From: Subtercola boreus
Lineage (GTDB): Bacteria > Actinomycetota > Actinomycetes > Actinomycetales > Microbacteriaceae
Length of the DNA: 64,000 nt
Reading direction: 5' to 3'
Assembly: GCF_003399645.1 (NCBI RefSeq)
Contig: NZ_NBXD01000007.1
Location: forward strand, 124,001 to 188,000
The notes beneath the pieces were generated by a model that saw only the letters and a list, made by a program, of their open reading frames with translations, made no database searches and was not told the DNA's origin. A program made the position numbers and the translations under genes. Below, in pieces: positions 8,156-16,646 of the stretch; within the stretch, counting starts at the first letter, position 1, and every line of letters begins with the position of its first letter.

Positions 8156-8914
8156 CTAGCGCTTGCCGAACATGATGGCCTGCTTGACCTCGGCGATGGC
8201 CTGGGTGACCTGGATGCCGCGGGGGCAGGCATCCGTGCAGTTGAAGGTCGTACGGCAGCGCCACACGCCCTCTTTGTCGTTCAGGATGTCGAGGCGAACC
8301 GAGGAGGCCTCATCGCGCGAGTCGAAGATGAAACGGTGCGCATTCACGATCGCGGCCGGGCCGAAGTACTGCCCATCGGTCCAGAAGACAGGGCACGACG
8401 AGGTGCACGCGGCGCAGAGGATGCACTTGGTCGTGTCGTCGAAGCGCGCACGCTCGGCGGCCGACTGCAGGCGCTCCTTGTCGGGCTTCGATGAGGCCTG
8501 CAGGAAGGGCTGCACTTCGCGGTAGGAGGCGAAGAACGGCTCCATATCGACGACCAGGTCCTTTTCCAGCGGCAGGCCCTTGATCGCCTCGACGTACACG
8601 GGTTTCGTGATGTCGAGGTCTTTCATCAGCGTCTTGCAGGCCAGACGGTTGCGGCCGTTGATGCGCATCGCATCCGATCCACAGACGCCGTGCGCACAGG
8701 AGCGACGGAAGGTGAGCGATCCGTCCTGCTCCCACTTGATCTTGTGCAGGGCGTCGAGCACCCGGTCAGTCGGGTAGAGCTCGACGTCGAAGTCCTCCCA
8801 GTGCGGCTCCTCGTCGACCTCCGGGTTGAAGCGACGCACCATCATCGTGACGGTGAACGTGGGGATCGGTGCCTCGGCGGGTGCCGGGGGAGAGTCCAGT
8901 GTTGCGGTACTCAT
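8156..8914 (-). CDS. sdhB: Succinate dehydrogenase iron-sulfur subunit
   Basis: Electron-transfer subunit of complex II, carrying electrons from the flavoprotein to the membrane anchor. The [2Fe-2S] ligands are in CAHGVCGSDAMRINGRNRLAC; the Asp at the third position is normal in SdhB. The [4Fe-4S] and [3Fe-4S] motifs are CILCAACTSSCP and CRTTFNCTDACPRGI. The length of 252 aa is normal. ATG 8914 lies 3 bp after the sdhA stop, so the genes are read as one operon in the order sdhC-sdhD-sdhA-sdhB. Confidence 0.97.
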   Translation of the reverse strand: MSTATLDSPPAPAEAPIPTFTVTMMVRRFNPEVDEEPHWEDFDVELYPTDRVLDALHKIKWEQDGSLTFRRSCAHGVCGSDAMRINGRNRLACKTLMKDLDITKPVYVEAIKGLPLEKDLVVDMEPFFASYREVQPFLQASSKPDKERLQSAAERARFDDTTKCILCAACTSSCPVFWTDGQYFGPAAIVNAHRFIFDSRDEASSVRLDILNDKEGVWRCRTTFNCTDACPRGIQVTQAIAEVKQAIMFGKR

Positions 8915-8917
8915 TTT

Positions 8918-10717
8918 CTAGTACTTCCTCTCCATGGGCTGGTAGCGGGTGACCACGACCGGCTTCGTGTCGAGCCTGATGTGGTCACCGGCGTCGGCAG
9001 AGTGAGCGTCGCCCGAGAGGTACGCCATGGTGTGCACCATGTAGTTCTCGTCGTCCCGCTTGGGGTAGTCCTCACGGAAGTGTCCGCCGCGGCTCTCCTT
9101 GCGGTAGAGCGCGGAGTAGACCGTGACCTCGGCCAGGTCGAGCAGGAAGCCGAGTTCGATGGCCTCGAGCAGGTCGGTGTTGAACCGCTTGCCCTTGTCC
9201 TGCACCATCACATTGCGGTAGCGGTCGCGAAGCCCGCCGATCACCTTCGTGACCTCGGTCAACGACTTCTCGGTGCGGAACACCTGGGCGTTGCGGTCCA
9301 TCGAGTCCTGCAGCTCCTTGCGCATGTCGGACATGCGCTCGGTGCCCTGGCTGGTGCGGAGCATCTGCACCAGTTCGCGGATCGGCTTGGCCGGATCGTC
9401 GGGCAGCGGGATGAACTCCGCCGTCGCCGCGTACTCGACCGCGAAGTTGCCTGCGCGCTTGCCGAAGACGTTGATGTCGAGCAGAGAGTTGGTGCCGAGA
9501 CGGTTCGATCCGTGCACCGAGACGCAGGCGCACTCGCCGGCGGCGTAGAGGCCGGGCACGACGGTCGTGTTGTCGGAGAGAACCTCGGCCCTGATGTTCG
9601 TCGGGATGCCGCCCATTGCGTAGTGCGCGGTCGGCAGCACGGGCACGGGCTCGGTGTAGGGCTCGACACCGAGGTAGGTGCGGGCGAACTCCGTGATGTC
9701 GGGCAGCTTCGCGTCGATGACGGCCGGTTCGAGGTGGGTGATGTCGAGGTAGACCCAGTCCTTGTTGGGGCCACCGCCCCGGCCCTCGCGGATCTCGGTC
9801 GCCATGCAGCGCGCCACGATGTCGCGGGGCGCCAGGTCTTTGATGGTGGGAGCGTAGCGCTCCATGAAGCGCTCACCCTCGCTGTTGCGGAGAATCGCGC
9901 CCTCACCGCGGGCTGCCTCCGAGAGCAGGATGCCGAGGCCTGCGAGGCCGGTCGGGTGGAACTGGTAGAACTCCATGTCTTCGAGCGGCAGACCCTTGCG
10001 CCAGACGATACCGACGCCGTCGCCCGTGAGGGTGTGGGCGTTCGAGGTGGTCTTGTAGATCTTGCCGAAGCCGCCGGTGGCGAAGACGATCGACTTGCCC
10101 TGGAAGACGTGCAGGTCTCCCGTTGCGAGCTCGTAGGCCACGACGCCGGCGGGACGGTTGACCCCGTCGACCTCGACCATGACCAGGTCGAGCACGTAGT
10201 ACTCGTTGAAGAAGTTGATGCCGTGCTTGACGCAGTTCTGGTAGAGCGTCTGGAGGATCATGTGGCCGGTGCGGTCGGCCGCATAGCAGGCACGGCGAAC
10301 GGGGGCCTTGCCGTGGTCGCGGGTGTGACCGCCGAACCGGCGCTGGTCGATTTTGCCCTCGGGCGTGCGGTTGAACGGCAGACCCATGTTCTCGAGGTCG
10401 TAGATCGCGTCGATCGCCTCTTTCGCCAGGATCTCGGCGGCATCCTGGTCGACCAGGTAGTCACCGCCCTTGACGGTGTCGAACGTGTGCCACTCCCAGT
10501 TGTCCTCTTCGACGTTGGCGAGCGCCGCGGCCATGCCGCCCTGGGCGGCACCGGTGTGCGAGCGGGTGGGGTAGAGCTTGGAGATGACGGCGGTGTTCGC
10601 CTTGGGCCCGGCCTCGATAGCGGCGCGCATGCCCGCCCCACCCGCGCCGACGATGATGACGTCGTGCTGGTGGTAGGTCACGCCGTCGACGACGGTGCCG
10701 TCTGCGTATTCAGTCAC
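8918..10717 (-). CDS. sdhA: Succinate dehydrogenase flavoprotein subunit
   Basis: Catalytic subunit of complex II, oxidising succinate to fumarate. The FAD-binding motif [18 protein letters not shown] is at the N-terminus, followed by the covalent FAD attachment His in [16 protein letters not shown]. Substrate-binding motifs include [12 protein letters not shown] and [19 protein letters not shown]. The length of 599 aa is typical. The start is GTG 10717, 25 bp after the sdhD stop. The C-terminal helical domain is complete, ending in the usual RYQPMERKY. Confidence 0.97.
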   Translation of the reverse strand: MTEYADGTVVDGVTYHQHDVIIVGAGGAGMRAAIEAGPKANTAVISKLYPTRSHTGAAQGGMAAALANVEEDNWEWHTFDTVKGGDYLVDQDAAEILAKEAIDAIYDLENMGLPFNRTPEGKIDQRRFGGHTRDHGKAPVRRACYAADRTGHMILQTLYQNCVKHGINFFNEYYVLDLVMVEVDGVNRPAGVVAYELATGDLHVFQGKSIVFATGGFGKIYKTTSNAHTLTGDGVGIVWRKGLPLEDMEFYQFHPTGLAGLGILLSEAARGEGAILRNSEGERFMERYAPTIKDLAPRDIVARCMATEIREGRGGGPNKDWVYLDITHLEPAVIDAKLPDITEFARTYLGVEPYTEPVPVLPTAHYAMGGIPTNIRAEVLSDNTTVVPGLYAAGECACVSVHGSNRLGTNSLLDINVFGKRAGNFAVEYAATAEFIPLPDDPAKPIRELVQMLRTSQGTERMSDMRKELQDSMDRNAQVFRTEKSLTEVTKVIGGLRDRYRNVMVQDKGKRFNTDLLEAIELGFLLDLAEVTVYSALYRKESRGGHFREDYPKRDDENYMVHTMAYLSGDAHSADAGDHIRLDTKPVVVTRYQPMERKY

Positions 10718-10742
10718 TGCTGTGCCTCTTCGATCGAAAGTG

Positions 10743-11192
10743 TTACGGAGCCGGGCAGAAAGACAGCGCCTGGTCTGCGGGAATCAGTGTGCTGCAGGGG
10801 TCGAAGGTGAAGACCACGAGCGTGCCGAGCACGATGAGAACGACGGCCGCGACGAACAGCGCGCCGAGCAGGATGCGACGCACGAGCGGGTTCGACGCAT
10901 AGTCGTTGACGATGGTGCGCATGCCGTTCGAGCCGTGGATCATGGCCAGCCAGAGCATGACGACGTCCCAGATCTGCCAGAACGGGGTGGCGTACTTGCC
11001 GGCGACGAAGGCGAAGTCGATCGCCTTGATGCCCTCGCCCTGAACCAGGTTCACGAAGAGGTGACCGAAGATCAGGATGATCAGCAGCACGCCCGACGCG
11101 CGCATGTAGAGCCAGCCGTACTTCTCCCAGTTGACCCTGCCCTTGCTCGCGCGCTGCTGCGGCTGGCGGGGGGACTCGATGATCGCCGACAT
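10743..11192 (-). CDS. sdhD: Succinate dehydrogenase membrane anchor subunit
   Basis: Hydrophobic anchor of complex II that helps bind haem b and quinone. It has three predicted membrane helices: [19 protein letters not shown], the segment around [19 protein letters not shown] with a likely haem-ligand His, and [19 protein letters not shown]. The length of 149 aa fits. Its ATG shares bases with the sdhC stop (TGATG), indicating coupled translation. Confidence 0.93.
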   Translation of the reverse strand: MSAIIESPRQPQQRASKGRVNWEKYGWLYMRASGVLLIILIFGHLFVNLVQGEGIKAIDFAFVAGKYATPFWQIWDVVMLWLAMIHGSNGMRTIVNDYASNPLVRRILLGALFVAAVVLIVLGTLVVFTFDPCSTLIPADQALSFCPAP

Positions 11193-11617
11193 CAGTGGGG
11201 CTCCGTAAAGACGTTGTAGAGATGGATCGGAGCGAACCCTGCGGTGCCGACGATCCAGAGGCCGATGACGACCCAGAACATGAGGCGCTGGTACTTCGCG
11301 CCCTTGCTCCAGAAGTCGATGAGGATGATGCGGAGCCCGTTGAACGCGTGGAACATGATCGCGATGACCAGCGCGGTCTCACCGAGGCCCATGATCGGGT
11401 TCTTGTACGTGCTCATGACGGCGTCGTAGGCATCTGGCGACACCCGGATCATCGCCGTGTCGAGCACGTGCACGAGAAGGAAGAAATAGATGGCCACACC
11501 GGTGATGCGGTGCAGCACCCACGACCACATTCCTGTGTTGCCTCGGTACAAGGTACCGGCCGGGCGTTTCGAAGAACTCCGGGCTGTGGCTAGCGTCGAT
11601 ACCGCTTCATTGGGCAC
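11192..11617 (-). CDS. sdhC: Succinate dehydrogenase cytochrome b556 subunit
   Basis: The second membrane anchor of complex II. The family motif GMWSWVLHRITGVAIYFFLLVHV is present; the first His lies in the quinone-site region and the second His is a likely haem ligand. Two more helices follow, with MFHAFNGLRIILIDF. I preferred GTG 11617 to TTG 11623 because AAGGGGG sits six bases before the GTG and directly abuts the TTG. The gene is 141 codons long and is the first gene of the sdh operon. Confidence 0.93.
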   Translation of the reverse strand: MPNEAVSTLATARSSSKRPAGTLYRGNTGMWSWVLHRITGVAIYFFLLVHVLDTAMIRVSPDAYDAVMSTYKNPIMGLGETALVIAIMFHAFNGLRIILIDFWSKGAKYQRLMFWVVIGLWIVGTAGFAPIHLYNVFTEPH

Positions 11618-11690
11618 GAGCAACCCCCTTTGGTTAAGGATGGGTTCGTAGCGCCGGCGATGAACTTCTCAGACGCACGAATTCTGTCTC

Positions 11691-11696
11691 AGCATA
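11691..11696 (-). promoter_or_regulatory. Possible -10 of the sdhCDAB promoter
   Basis: TATGCT on the minus strand lies about 74 nt before the sdhC start, in the only AT-rich part of the gap. No good -35 hexamer is visible, which is common in this group. It is the best candidate in the region rather than a firm call. Confidence 0.35.
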
Positions 11697-11720
11697 ATGT
11701 TCGCATCGTGAAATGTCTTG

Positions 11721-11739
11721 TTAGGGAAGCCTTACCCGA
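11721..11739. promoter_or_regulatory. DtxR/IdeR-like iron box upstream of sdh
   Basis: TTAGGGAAGCCTTACCCGA matches the 19-bp DtxR/IdeR consensus TTAGGTTAGGCTAACCTAA at 13 positions by eye. It lies just upstream of the putative sdh promoter, which would suit iron-dependent control of an iron-rich enzyme. It also encodes the last residues and stop of the neighbouring glycosyltransferase gene, so the match may be chance. Confidence 0.3.
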
Positions 11740-12872
11740 CGACGTGCTGTTTCATCCAGTGTAGGCACGTCGATCACCGATTCGTAGTGCTTGACGAGCT
11801 CGTCGCAGACGTTCGTCCAGGTGCGCCCGAGCACCGCTCTGCGGCCGGCTTCCCCGAAGCGCGAGCGCAGCGTCTCGCTGGCGGTCAGGTCACCGACGAG
11901 GTCGCGCAGCTCTCCTGCGTCAGCCGGATCGTAGAGGTACCCGTTCTCTCCGTCGGCGACGAGATCGATGGGGCCGCCGGCGCGGGGAGCGATGACGGGG
12001 AGTCCGGCGGCGTGGGCCTCCTGCAGCGTCTGCCCGAAGGTCTCCTCTGTACCGGTGTGCAGAAAGATGTCGAAGCTGGCATAGGCGGCAGAGAGCTCTC
12101 TGCCGCTGAGTCGCCCGAGAAAGTCGATGGGCATCCCCTCCGTCGCCCGCTCGATCGAGGCAGCCGACGGTCCGTCGCCGACGACGGCGAGCCGGATGCC
12201 CGGCATTCCCCGAAGGGCGGCGAGGCGTTCCACCTGCTTCTCCGGCGCGAGCCGCCCGACGTATCCCACGACGATCTCGCCGTTCGGGCTGAGTCTGGAC
12301 CGCAGCGCTGCAGCGAGAGCGCTCTGGCGGTTGTTCGGGTGGAACGCTTCGAGGTCGACGCCGCGGGCCCACCGCTTCAGTCTCGGCACGCCCATCTTCT
12401 GCAGGTCATCCATCGACGCGCTCGACGGCACCAGAGTGAGGGAGGCGCCCTCGTGTACCCACCGCACGAACTTCCACGTCAGGCGTGCGGCAGGGCCCAG
12501 GTGGTTTCGCTTGGCGTAGCCGGCCATGTCGGTCTGGAAGATGGCCACCGAGGGCACGCCGAGACGGTTTGCCGCAGCGATCGCCCCTGCCCCCAAGAAG
12601 AACGGAGAGGCGGCGTGCAGCACATCGGGTTCGAAGGCGGCGAGCAGACGCTGCACCGATGGGTTCGGCAACCCTACGGGAAAGCTGCGGTAGCGGGCGG
12701 CCGGCACCTCGAAGACGGGGTAGCCGAGGTAGTGGCTCGGGGCGTTCGCCGCAGGGCAGATCACGATGGCATCGTGCCCGTTCGCGTGCAGGTGATCGAG
12801 AACCTTGCAGACGCTGTTGGTGACTCCGTTGACCGTGGGGAGAAAGCTTTCGGTGACGATTGCGACTCTCAT
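11721..12872 (-). CDS. GT4 glycosyltransferase, MgtA/PimB-like (GDP-mannose dependent)
   Basis: Cytoplasmic GT-B fold glycosyltransferase, similar in layout to actinobacterial alpha-mannosyltransferases that build glycolipids and lipoglycans. Seen are MRVAIVTESFLPTVNGVTNSV at the N-terminus, VVGYVGRLAPEKQVERL at the start of the second domain, and the donor-binding HTGTEETFGQTLQEAHAAGLPV with the EX7E pattern. The product is 383 aa. ATG 12872 begins the conserved part and lies 7 nt after TACCGT. It is divergent from manC, whose product is GDP-mannose, a plausible donor link. Exact acceptor unknown. Confidence 0.85.
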   Translation of the reverse strand: MRVAIVTESFLPTVNGVTNSVCKVLDHLHANGHDAIVICPAANAPSHYLGYPVFEVPAARYRSFPVGLPNPSVQRLLAAFEPDVLHAASPFFLGAGAIAAANRLGVPSVAIFQTDMAGYAKRNHLGPAARLTWKFVRWVHEGASLTLVPSSASMDDLQKMGVPRLKRWARGVDLEAFHPNNRQSALAAALRSRLSPNGEIVVGYVGRLAPEKQVERLAALRGMPGIRLAVVGDGPSAASIERATEGMPIDFLGRLSGRELSAAYASFDIFLHTGTEETFGQTLQEAHAAGLPVIAPRAGGPIDLVADGENGYLYDPADAGELRDLVGDLTASETLRSRFGEAGRRAVLGRTWTNVCDELVKHYESVIDVPTLDETARRRVRLP

Positions 12873-12879
12873 ATCCCTG

Positions 12880-12885
12880 ACGGTA
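12880..12885 (-). promoter_or_regulatory. -10 box (TACCGT) for leaderless GT4 mRNA
   Basis: Minus-strand TACCGT lies 7 nt before ATG 12872. It forms a divergent pair with the box at 12948-12953 for manC. Confidence 0.4.
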
Positions 12886-12947
12886 GGAAGCGAATGTGGC
12901 ACGGGTGTGAATGGCGAGTGGCCGCAGGGTGCACAGGTGGCTATCGG

Positions 12948-12953
12948 TAAGGT
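12948..12953 (+). promoter_or_regulatory. -10 box (TAAGGT) for leaderless manC mRNA
   Basis: TAAGGT ends 7 nt before ATG 12961. The same bases (AAGGTGGGG) could serve as a Shine-Dalgarno, so leaderless reading is only one option here. Confidence 0.35.
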
Positions 12954-12960
12954 GGGGCCC

Positions 12961-14082
12961 ATGAGTGCACACAACGACCTGCTCGGGCGGTTCTACAGCG
13001 TCATCCCGGCCGGCGGAATCGGTTCGAGGCTCTGGCCGCTGTCGCGGGCGGATGCCCCCAAGTTCTTGCACGACCTCAGTGGTTCGGGCCAGAGCCTGTT
13101 GCGCGACACGTGGGATCGCCTCGTTCCGCTCGCCGGCGAGCAGCGCATCATGGTCGTCACCGGCAGGGCGCATCGGGCTGCGGTCGAACGCCAGCTGCCC
13201 GCGCTCGAAGACTCGAACGTCGTGCTCGAGAGCGAGCCCCGGGAGTCCACTGCGGCGATCGGGTTGGCGGCGGCCATCCTGAACCGGCGTGAGCCCGGTG
13301 TGATCATCGGTTCGTTCGCGGCCGACCATGTGATCGGCCAGCCCGAGCGTTTTCGCCAGACCGTGCGCGAGGCCATGATCACCGCCGACGCGGGGTACAT
13401 CACCACCATCGGCATCATGCCCGACGAGCCGTCGATCGGGTTCGGCTACATCCACGCCACCAAGCCGCTCGGGGTCGAGGGTGCTGCCGATGCGATGTTC
13501 GTCGACAGCTTCGTCGAGAAGCCCGACCTGGAGACCGCCGAGGCCTATGTCGAGTCGGGGGCGTACTTCTGGAACGCGGGCATGTTCATCTCGCGGGCCG
13601 ATGTGCTGCTGGAGCAGATCGGCCGGTCGCGACCCGAGTTGCTCGCCGGCCTGATGGAGCTCGCCGAGGCGTGGGACACCCCGCGCCGCGGCCTCGTCGT
13701 CGACAATGTCTGGCCCGAGCTCGAGAAGATCGCCATCGACTACACGGTGGCCGAGCCGAGCGCGCTCGAGGGCAAGCTCGCCGTCGTTCCCGGAACCTTC
13801 AGCTGGGACGATGTGGGCGACTTCGCCTCGATCGCCAAGCTGCACTCGGGCGGCCGCAAGAGCGAACTCGCCATCCTCGGCAAGAATGCGCGCATCCTGT
13901 CCGACTCGTCGAGCGGGGTCGTCGTGTCCCACAGCGACCGCGTGATCAGCCTCATCGGGGTGGAGGACATCGTGGTCGTCGACACCCCCGATGCCCTGCT
14001 GGTGACGACGAGCGCCCACGCACAGCGCGTGAAGGCCGTGGTCGACGCCCTGCGGCTCTCGGGCTCGGGCGACGTCCTGTAG
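12961..14082 (+). CDS. manC: Mannose-1-phosphate guanylyltransferase
   Basis: Makes GDP-mannose from mannose-1-phosphate and GTP, supplying mannosyltransferases such as its divergent neighbour. The nucleotidyltransferase motif is VIPAGGIGSRLWPLSRADAPKF, close to the family form with a terminal PK. The FVEKPDLETAEAYVESGAYFWNAGMF segment (sugar-phosphate site) and the C-terminal VVDTPDALLV also fit. The length of 373 aa corresponds to the single-domain type without the phosphomannose isomerase fusion. The longer open frame upstream of 12961 overlaps the divergent gene and is unlikely. Confidence 0.95.
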   Translation: MSAHNDLLGRFYSVIPAGGIGSRLWPLSRADAPKFLHDLSGSGQSLLRDTWDRLVPLAGEQRIMVVTGRAHRAAVERQLPALEDSNVVLESEPRESTAAIGLAAAILNRREPGVIIGSFAADHVIGQPERFRQTVREAMITADAGYITTIGIMPDEPSIGFGYIHATKPLGVEGAADAMFVDSFVEKPDLETAEAYVESGAYFWNAGMFISRADVLLEQIGRSRPELLAGLMELAEAWDTPRRGLVVDNVWPELEKIAIDYTVAEPSALEGKLAVVPGTFSWDDVGDFASIAKLHSGGRKSELAILGKNARILSDSSSGVVVSHSDRVISLIGVEDIVVVDTPDALLVTTSAHAQRVKAVVDALRLSGSGDVL

Positions 14083-14156
14083 CAACGCTCGGGGCTGAGC
14101 GCCCCTGCCGATGTTTCGATTCGGCAACGACGGCGGATGGGGTCGGTCGGCCCCGC

Positions 14157-14162
14157 TAGATT
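14157..14162 (+). promoter_or_regulatory. -10 box (TAGATT) for leaderless BMP lipoprotein mRNA
   Basis: TAGATT ends 7 nt before ATG 14170, and no ribosome-binding site is visible. Confidence 0.45.
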
Positions 14163-14169
14163 TGTGCCT

Positions 14170-15234
14170 ATGAAATCGACCCTCCGCGCCGTTTCCGTTC
14201 TTGCAGCCGCGGCTGCCGTCTCCCTGGTGCTGGCGGGATGCTCGCCGGCGCCCGCGCAGTCGACGACGTCTGCCAGCGCGTACTGCGCCCGGATGGTGAC
14301 GAACTCGGGCGGCATCGACGACCGGTCGTTCAACCAGTCCAGCTGGGAGGGCCTGCAGAAGGCCGAGGCCGATCTCGGGATCGGGGCCCAGGTGCTGGTG
14401 TCGACGAACGAGACCGACCTCGCGCCCAACGTCGAGCAGGCCGTCGGCAGTGGCTGCGGCTTCGTTCTGACGGTCGGTTACGAACTGGCCGACGCCACGA
14501 CCGCGCAGGCCGCGTCGCATCCGTCGACCCACTTCGCCATCGTCGACGAGCAGGTCACAGCGCCCAACGTCAAGTCGATCCTCTTCGACACGGCACAGGC
14601 CTCCTACCTCGCGGGGTACCTCGCCGCGGGGGTCTCGAAGACCGGCAAGGTGGCCACCTTCGGCGGGGGCAACCAGCCGCCCGTCACCCTCTTCATGGAC
14701 GGTTTCGTCGACGGTGTCGCCGCCTACAACACGGCCCACGGCACGAGCGTGCAGGCATTGGGGTGGGACAAGGCCGCGCAGAACGGCGTCTTCACGGGCG
14801 ACTTCGAAGACGTGAACAAGGGCAAGACCGTCACGCAGGCCTTCATCGACCAGGGTGCCGACGTGATCATGCCGGTGGCCGGCCAGGTCGGCGAGGGCAC
14901 CGCGGCGGCGGCCCTGGAGTCGGGCACGGCCAAGGTCATCTGGGTCGACAACGACGGCTACGACACACTGCCGGCCGAATACAAGCCGATTCTGCTCACG
15001 AGCGTGATGAAGAAGACCGGTGACGCCGTCGAGAAGATCGTCGGCGACGACTCGAAGGGCACGTTCGACAACTCGTCGTACATCGGCACGCTGGCCAACG
15101 GCGGGGTCGACCTGGCCTCGTACCATGACCTGGAATCGAGCCTGCCCGCCGGTCTGGCCGACGAGATCACCGCCCTGAAGGCCGACATCGTCTCGGGCAA
15201 GGTTGTTGTGTCGTCGCCCAGCGCACCCCAGTAA
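14170..15234 (+). CDS. BMP-family substrate-binding lipoprotein 1 (nucleoside ABC importer)
   Basis: Extracellular solute-binding lipoprotein of the BMP/PnrA/Med family, which binds purine or pyrimidine nucleosides for ABC uptake. The 354-aa product has a lipoprotein signal peptide with lipobox LAGC near residue 24. The mature part opens with the family pattern NSGGIDDRSFNQSSWEGL, followed by VLTVGYELADA, LFDTAQASYLAGYLA and QGADVIMPVAG. It is a tandem paralogue of the next gene. It has its own promoter-like box and is followed by a hairpin at 15254-15292, so it may be expressed separately from the transporter operon. Confidence 0.93.
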   Translation: MKSTLRAVSVLAAAAAVSLVLAGCSPAPAQSTTSASAYCARMVTNSGGIDDRSFNQSSWEGLQKAEADLGIGAQVLVSTNETDLAPNVEQAVGSGCGFVLTVGYELADATTAQAASHPSTHFAIVDEQVTAPNVKSILFDTAQASYLAGYLAAGVSKTGKVATFGGGNQPPVTLFMDGFVDGVAAYNTAHGTSVQALGWDKAAQNGVFTGDFEDVNKGKTVTQAFIDQGADVIMPVAGQVGEGTAAAALESGTAKVIWVDNDGYDTLPAEYKPILLTSVMKKTGDAVEKIVGDDSKGTFDNSSYIGTLANGGVDLASYHDLESSLPAGLADEITALKADIVSGKVVVSSPSAPQ

Positions 15235-15253
15235 TCAGCGTCAGGGCGGGTAC

Positions 15254-15292
15254 CACGCCCGATCATTGCGCCGTTCGCGTGATCCGGGCGTG
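15254..15292 (+). terminator. Hairpin after the first BMP gene
   Basis: CACGCCCGATCA (15254-15265) pairs with TGATCCGGGCGTG (15280-15292), 12 pairs with one bulge, followed by a short AACATTTCGGTT stretch. It is placed 20 bp after the stop codon. The weak U-tract makes it an imperfect intrinsic terminator or attenuator. Confidence 0.5.
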
Positions 15293-15380
15293 AACATTTC
15301 GGTTGAGTTAACGGGTCGCCACGTCTTTGTAACGCTTGTGCCGCAAACACCCGGCCGGGCACAACTGCGAACGCAACTGT

Positions 15381-15396
15381 GGGTAACGTGTTACCC
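15381..15396. promoter_or_regulatory. Perfect 7-2-7 palindrome, likely operator before BMP gene 2
   Basis: GGGTAAC-GT-GTTACCC is a perfect inverted repeat 46 bp before the TTG start of the second BMP gene. Length and symmetry suit a dimeric helix-turn-helix repressor such as a LacI- or GntR-type protein. The regulator is not identified. Confidence 0.55.
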
Positions 15397-15441
15397 CAAA
15401 GCACCTGCGCCCTGTCCCGGGGCAACCTTTTGGAGGACATT

Positions 15442-16554
15442 TTGAGGAACACCACCCGTCGCGTCGCCTTCGGTGGCCTGGCCACCCTCGCAACCGCGGC
15501 CCTGCTCGCCGGTTGCGCATCGGCCCCCACCACCTCGACCAGCAGCGCTCCGACCGCCTCAGCGTCGGCGAACTTCAAGCCCTGCATGGTCTCCGACCTC
15601 GGTGGTTTCGACGACAAGTCGTTCAACCAGCTGGGCGACGAGGGCCTGAAGGACGGCGCTGCGGCAGTGGGTGTGAAGCCCATCGAGGTGCAGTCCAACG
15701 CGGAGACCGACTACGCGCCGAACATCGACAGCCTGATCTCCCAGAACTGCACGCTGATCGTCACGGTCGGCTTCGCGCTCTCGGCCGCCACGGTCACCGC
15801 AGCGCTGGCGAACCCCGACGTCGACTTCGCGATCATCGACGACGCGGCCGACAACGACTTCAACGGCCAGACCGACGCCCCGAACATCAAGCCGATCCTG
15901 TTCGACACCGCCCAGGCGGCATTCCTCGCGGGCTACGCATCGGCGAGCTACAGCAAGGCCGGCAAGGTCGCCACCTACGGCGGCATGAACTTCCCGACCG
16001 TCACCATCTTCATGGACGGCTTCGCCCAGGGCGTCGCGTACTACAACACCCAGAAGTCCAAGTCGGTGCAGGTGCTCGGTTACGACACGGCCAACCCCGA
16101 CGCGGCGACGTTCACCGGCGGCTTCGAGGCGAACGACACCGCGAAGACCACCGCGCAGAACTTCATCGACCAGGGTGCAGACGTTCTGCTGCCCGTCGGT
16201 GGCCCCATCTTCCAGAGCGCCGGTGCCGCGATCACCGACTCCGGCAAGGATGTCGCGCTGCTCGGTGCCGACGCTGACGTGTTCGACACCTTCCCGACCT
16301 ACGACGACCTCTACTTCACCTCGGTGCTGAAGGGCATCAAGCAGGCCACGAGCGACGTCGTGAAGGCTTCTGCCACCGGCAGCACCTTCGACACCACCGC
16401 CTACATCGGAACCCTCGAGAACGACGGCGTCGGCATCGCGCCGTTCCACAACTTCGAGAGCAAGGTCGATTCGGGCCTCCAGGGCGAGCTCGACACCATC
16501 AAGGCGAGCATCATCTCGGGCTCCATCCCGGTGACCTCGTACCTCAAGAAGTAG
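15442..16554 (+). CDS. BMP-family substrate-binding lipoprotein 2 (nucleoside ABC importer)
   Basis: Second nucleoside-binding lipoprotein, 370 aa, lipobox LAGC near residue 25. The mature N-terminus has SDLGGFDDKSFNQLGDEGL, and LFDTAQAAFLAGY and QGADVLLPVGG recur as in paralogue 1. The start is TTG 15442; GGAGGA at 15432-15437 is the only good ribosome-binding site and there is no ATG in frame nearby. This copy precedes the ATPase and permease genes and is probably the main binding protein of the transporter. A strong intercistronic terminator separates it from the ATPase, as often seen where the binding protein must be made in excess. Confidence 0.94.
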   Translation: MRNTTRRVAFGGLATLATAALLAGCASAPTTSTSSAPTASASANFKPCMVSDLGGFDDKSFNQLGDEGLKDGAAAVGVKPIEVQSNAETDYAPNIDSLISQNCTLIVTVGFALSAATVTAALANPDVDFAIIDDAADNDFNGQTDAPNIKPILFDTAQAAFLAGYASASYSKAGKVATYGGMNFPTVTIFMDGFAQGVAYYNTQKSKSVQVLGYDTANPDAATFTGGFEANDTAKTTAQNFIDQGADVLLPVGGPIFQSAGAAITDSGKDVALLGADADVFDTFPTYDDLYFTSVLKGIKQATSDVVKASATGSTFDTTAYIGTLENDGVGIAPFHNFESKVDSGLQGELDTIKASIISGSIPVTSYLKK

Positions 16555-16574
16555 CCAGCAGCTGAAACACCAGG

Positions 16575-16615
16575 GTGGGGGAACCGGATTCGTCCGGTTT
16601 CCCCACACCTCTTTT
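16575..16615 (+). terminator. Intercistronic intrinsic terminator with UUCG tetraloop
   Basis: GTGGGGGAACCGGA (16575-16588), loop TTCG, then TCCGGTTTCCCCAC (16593-16606) gives a 14-bp stem with one G-U pair and the extra-stable UUCG loop. The run TCTTTT follows at 16610-16615. It sits between the binding-protein gene and the ATPase gene. Confidence 0.85.
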
Positions 16616-16634
16616 AAGTCTTCGACCCCACAGG

Positions 16635-16640
16635 TAGATT
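16635..16640 (+). promoter_or_regulatory. -10 box (TAGATT) for leaderless ABC ATPase mRNA
   Basis: TAGATT ends 6 nt before ATG 16647, after the terminator, so the ATPase-permease genes could also be read from here. Confidence 0.45.
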
Positions 16641-16646
16641 GAATCC

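Noticed and set aside
8156-8914. Aspartate in place of the third Cys of the SdhB [2Fe-2S] motif
   Set aside because: This Asp is usual in SdhB proteins (CGSD), so it is not an anomaly.
8690-10810. 706-codon plus-strand open frame
   Set aside because: Antisense to sdhB, sdhA and sdhD, whose identities are certain; no protein-like features.
12406-15126. 906-codon minus-strand open frame
   Set aside because: It is antisense to the 3' end of the GT4 gene, manC and a BMP gene, which all show clear family motifs. The frame has no recognisable domain and Arg/Gly/Val-rich composition typical of high-GC antisense frames.
15439-15441. ATT as start codon of BMP gene 2
   Set aside because: TTG 15442 directly follows it at acceptable distance from GGAGGA and is a far more common start.
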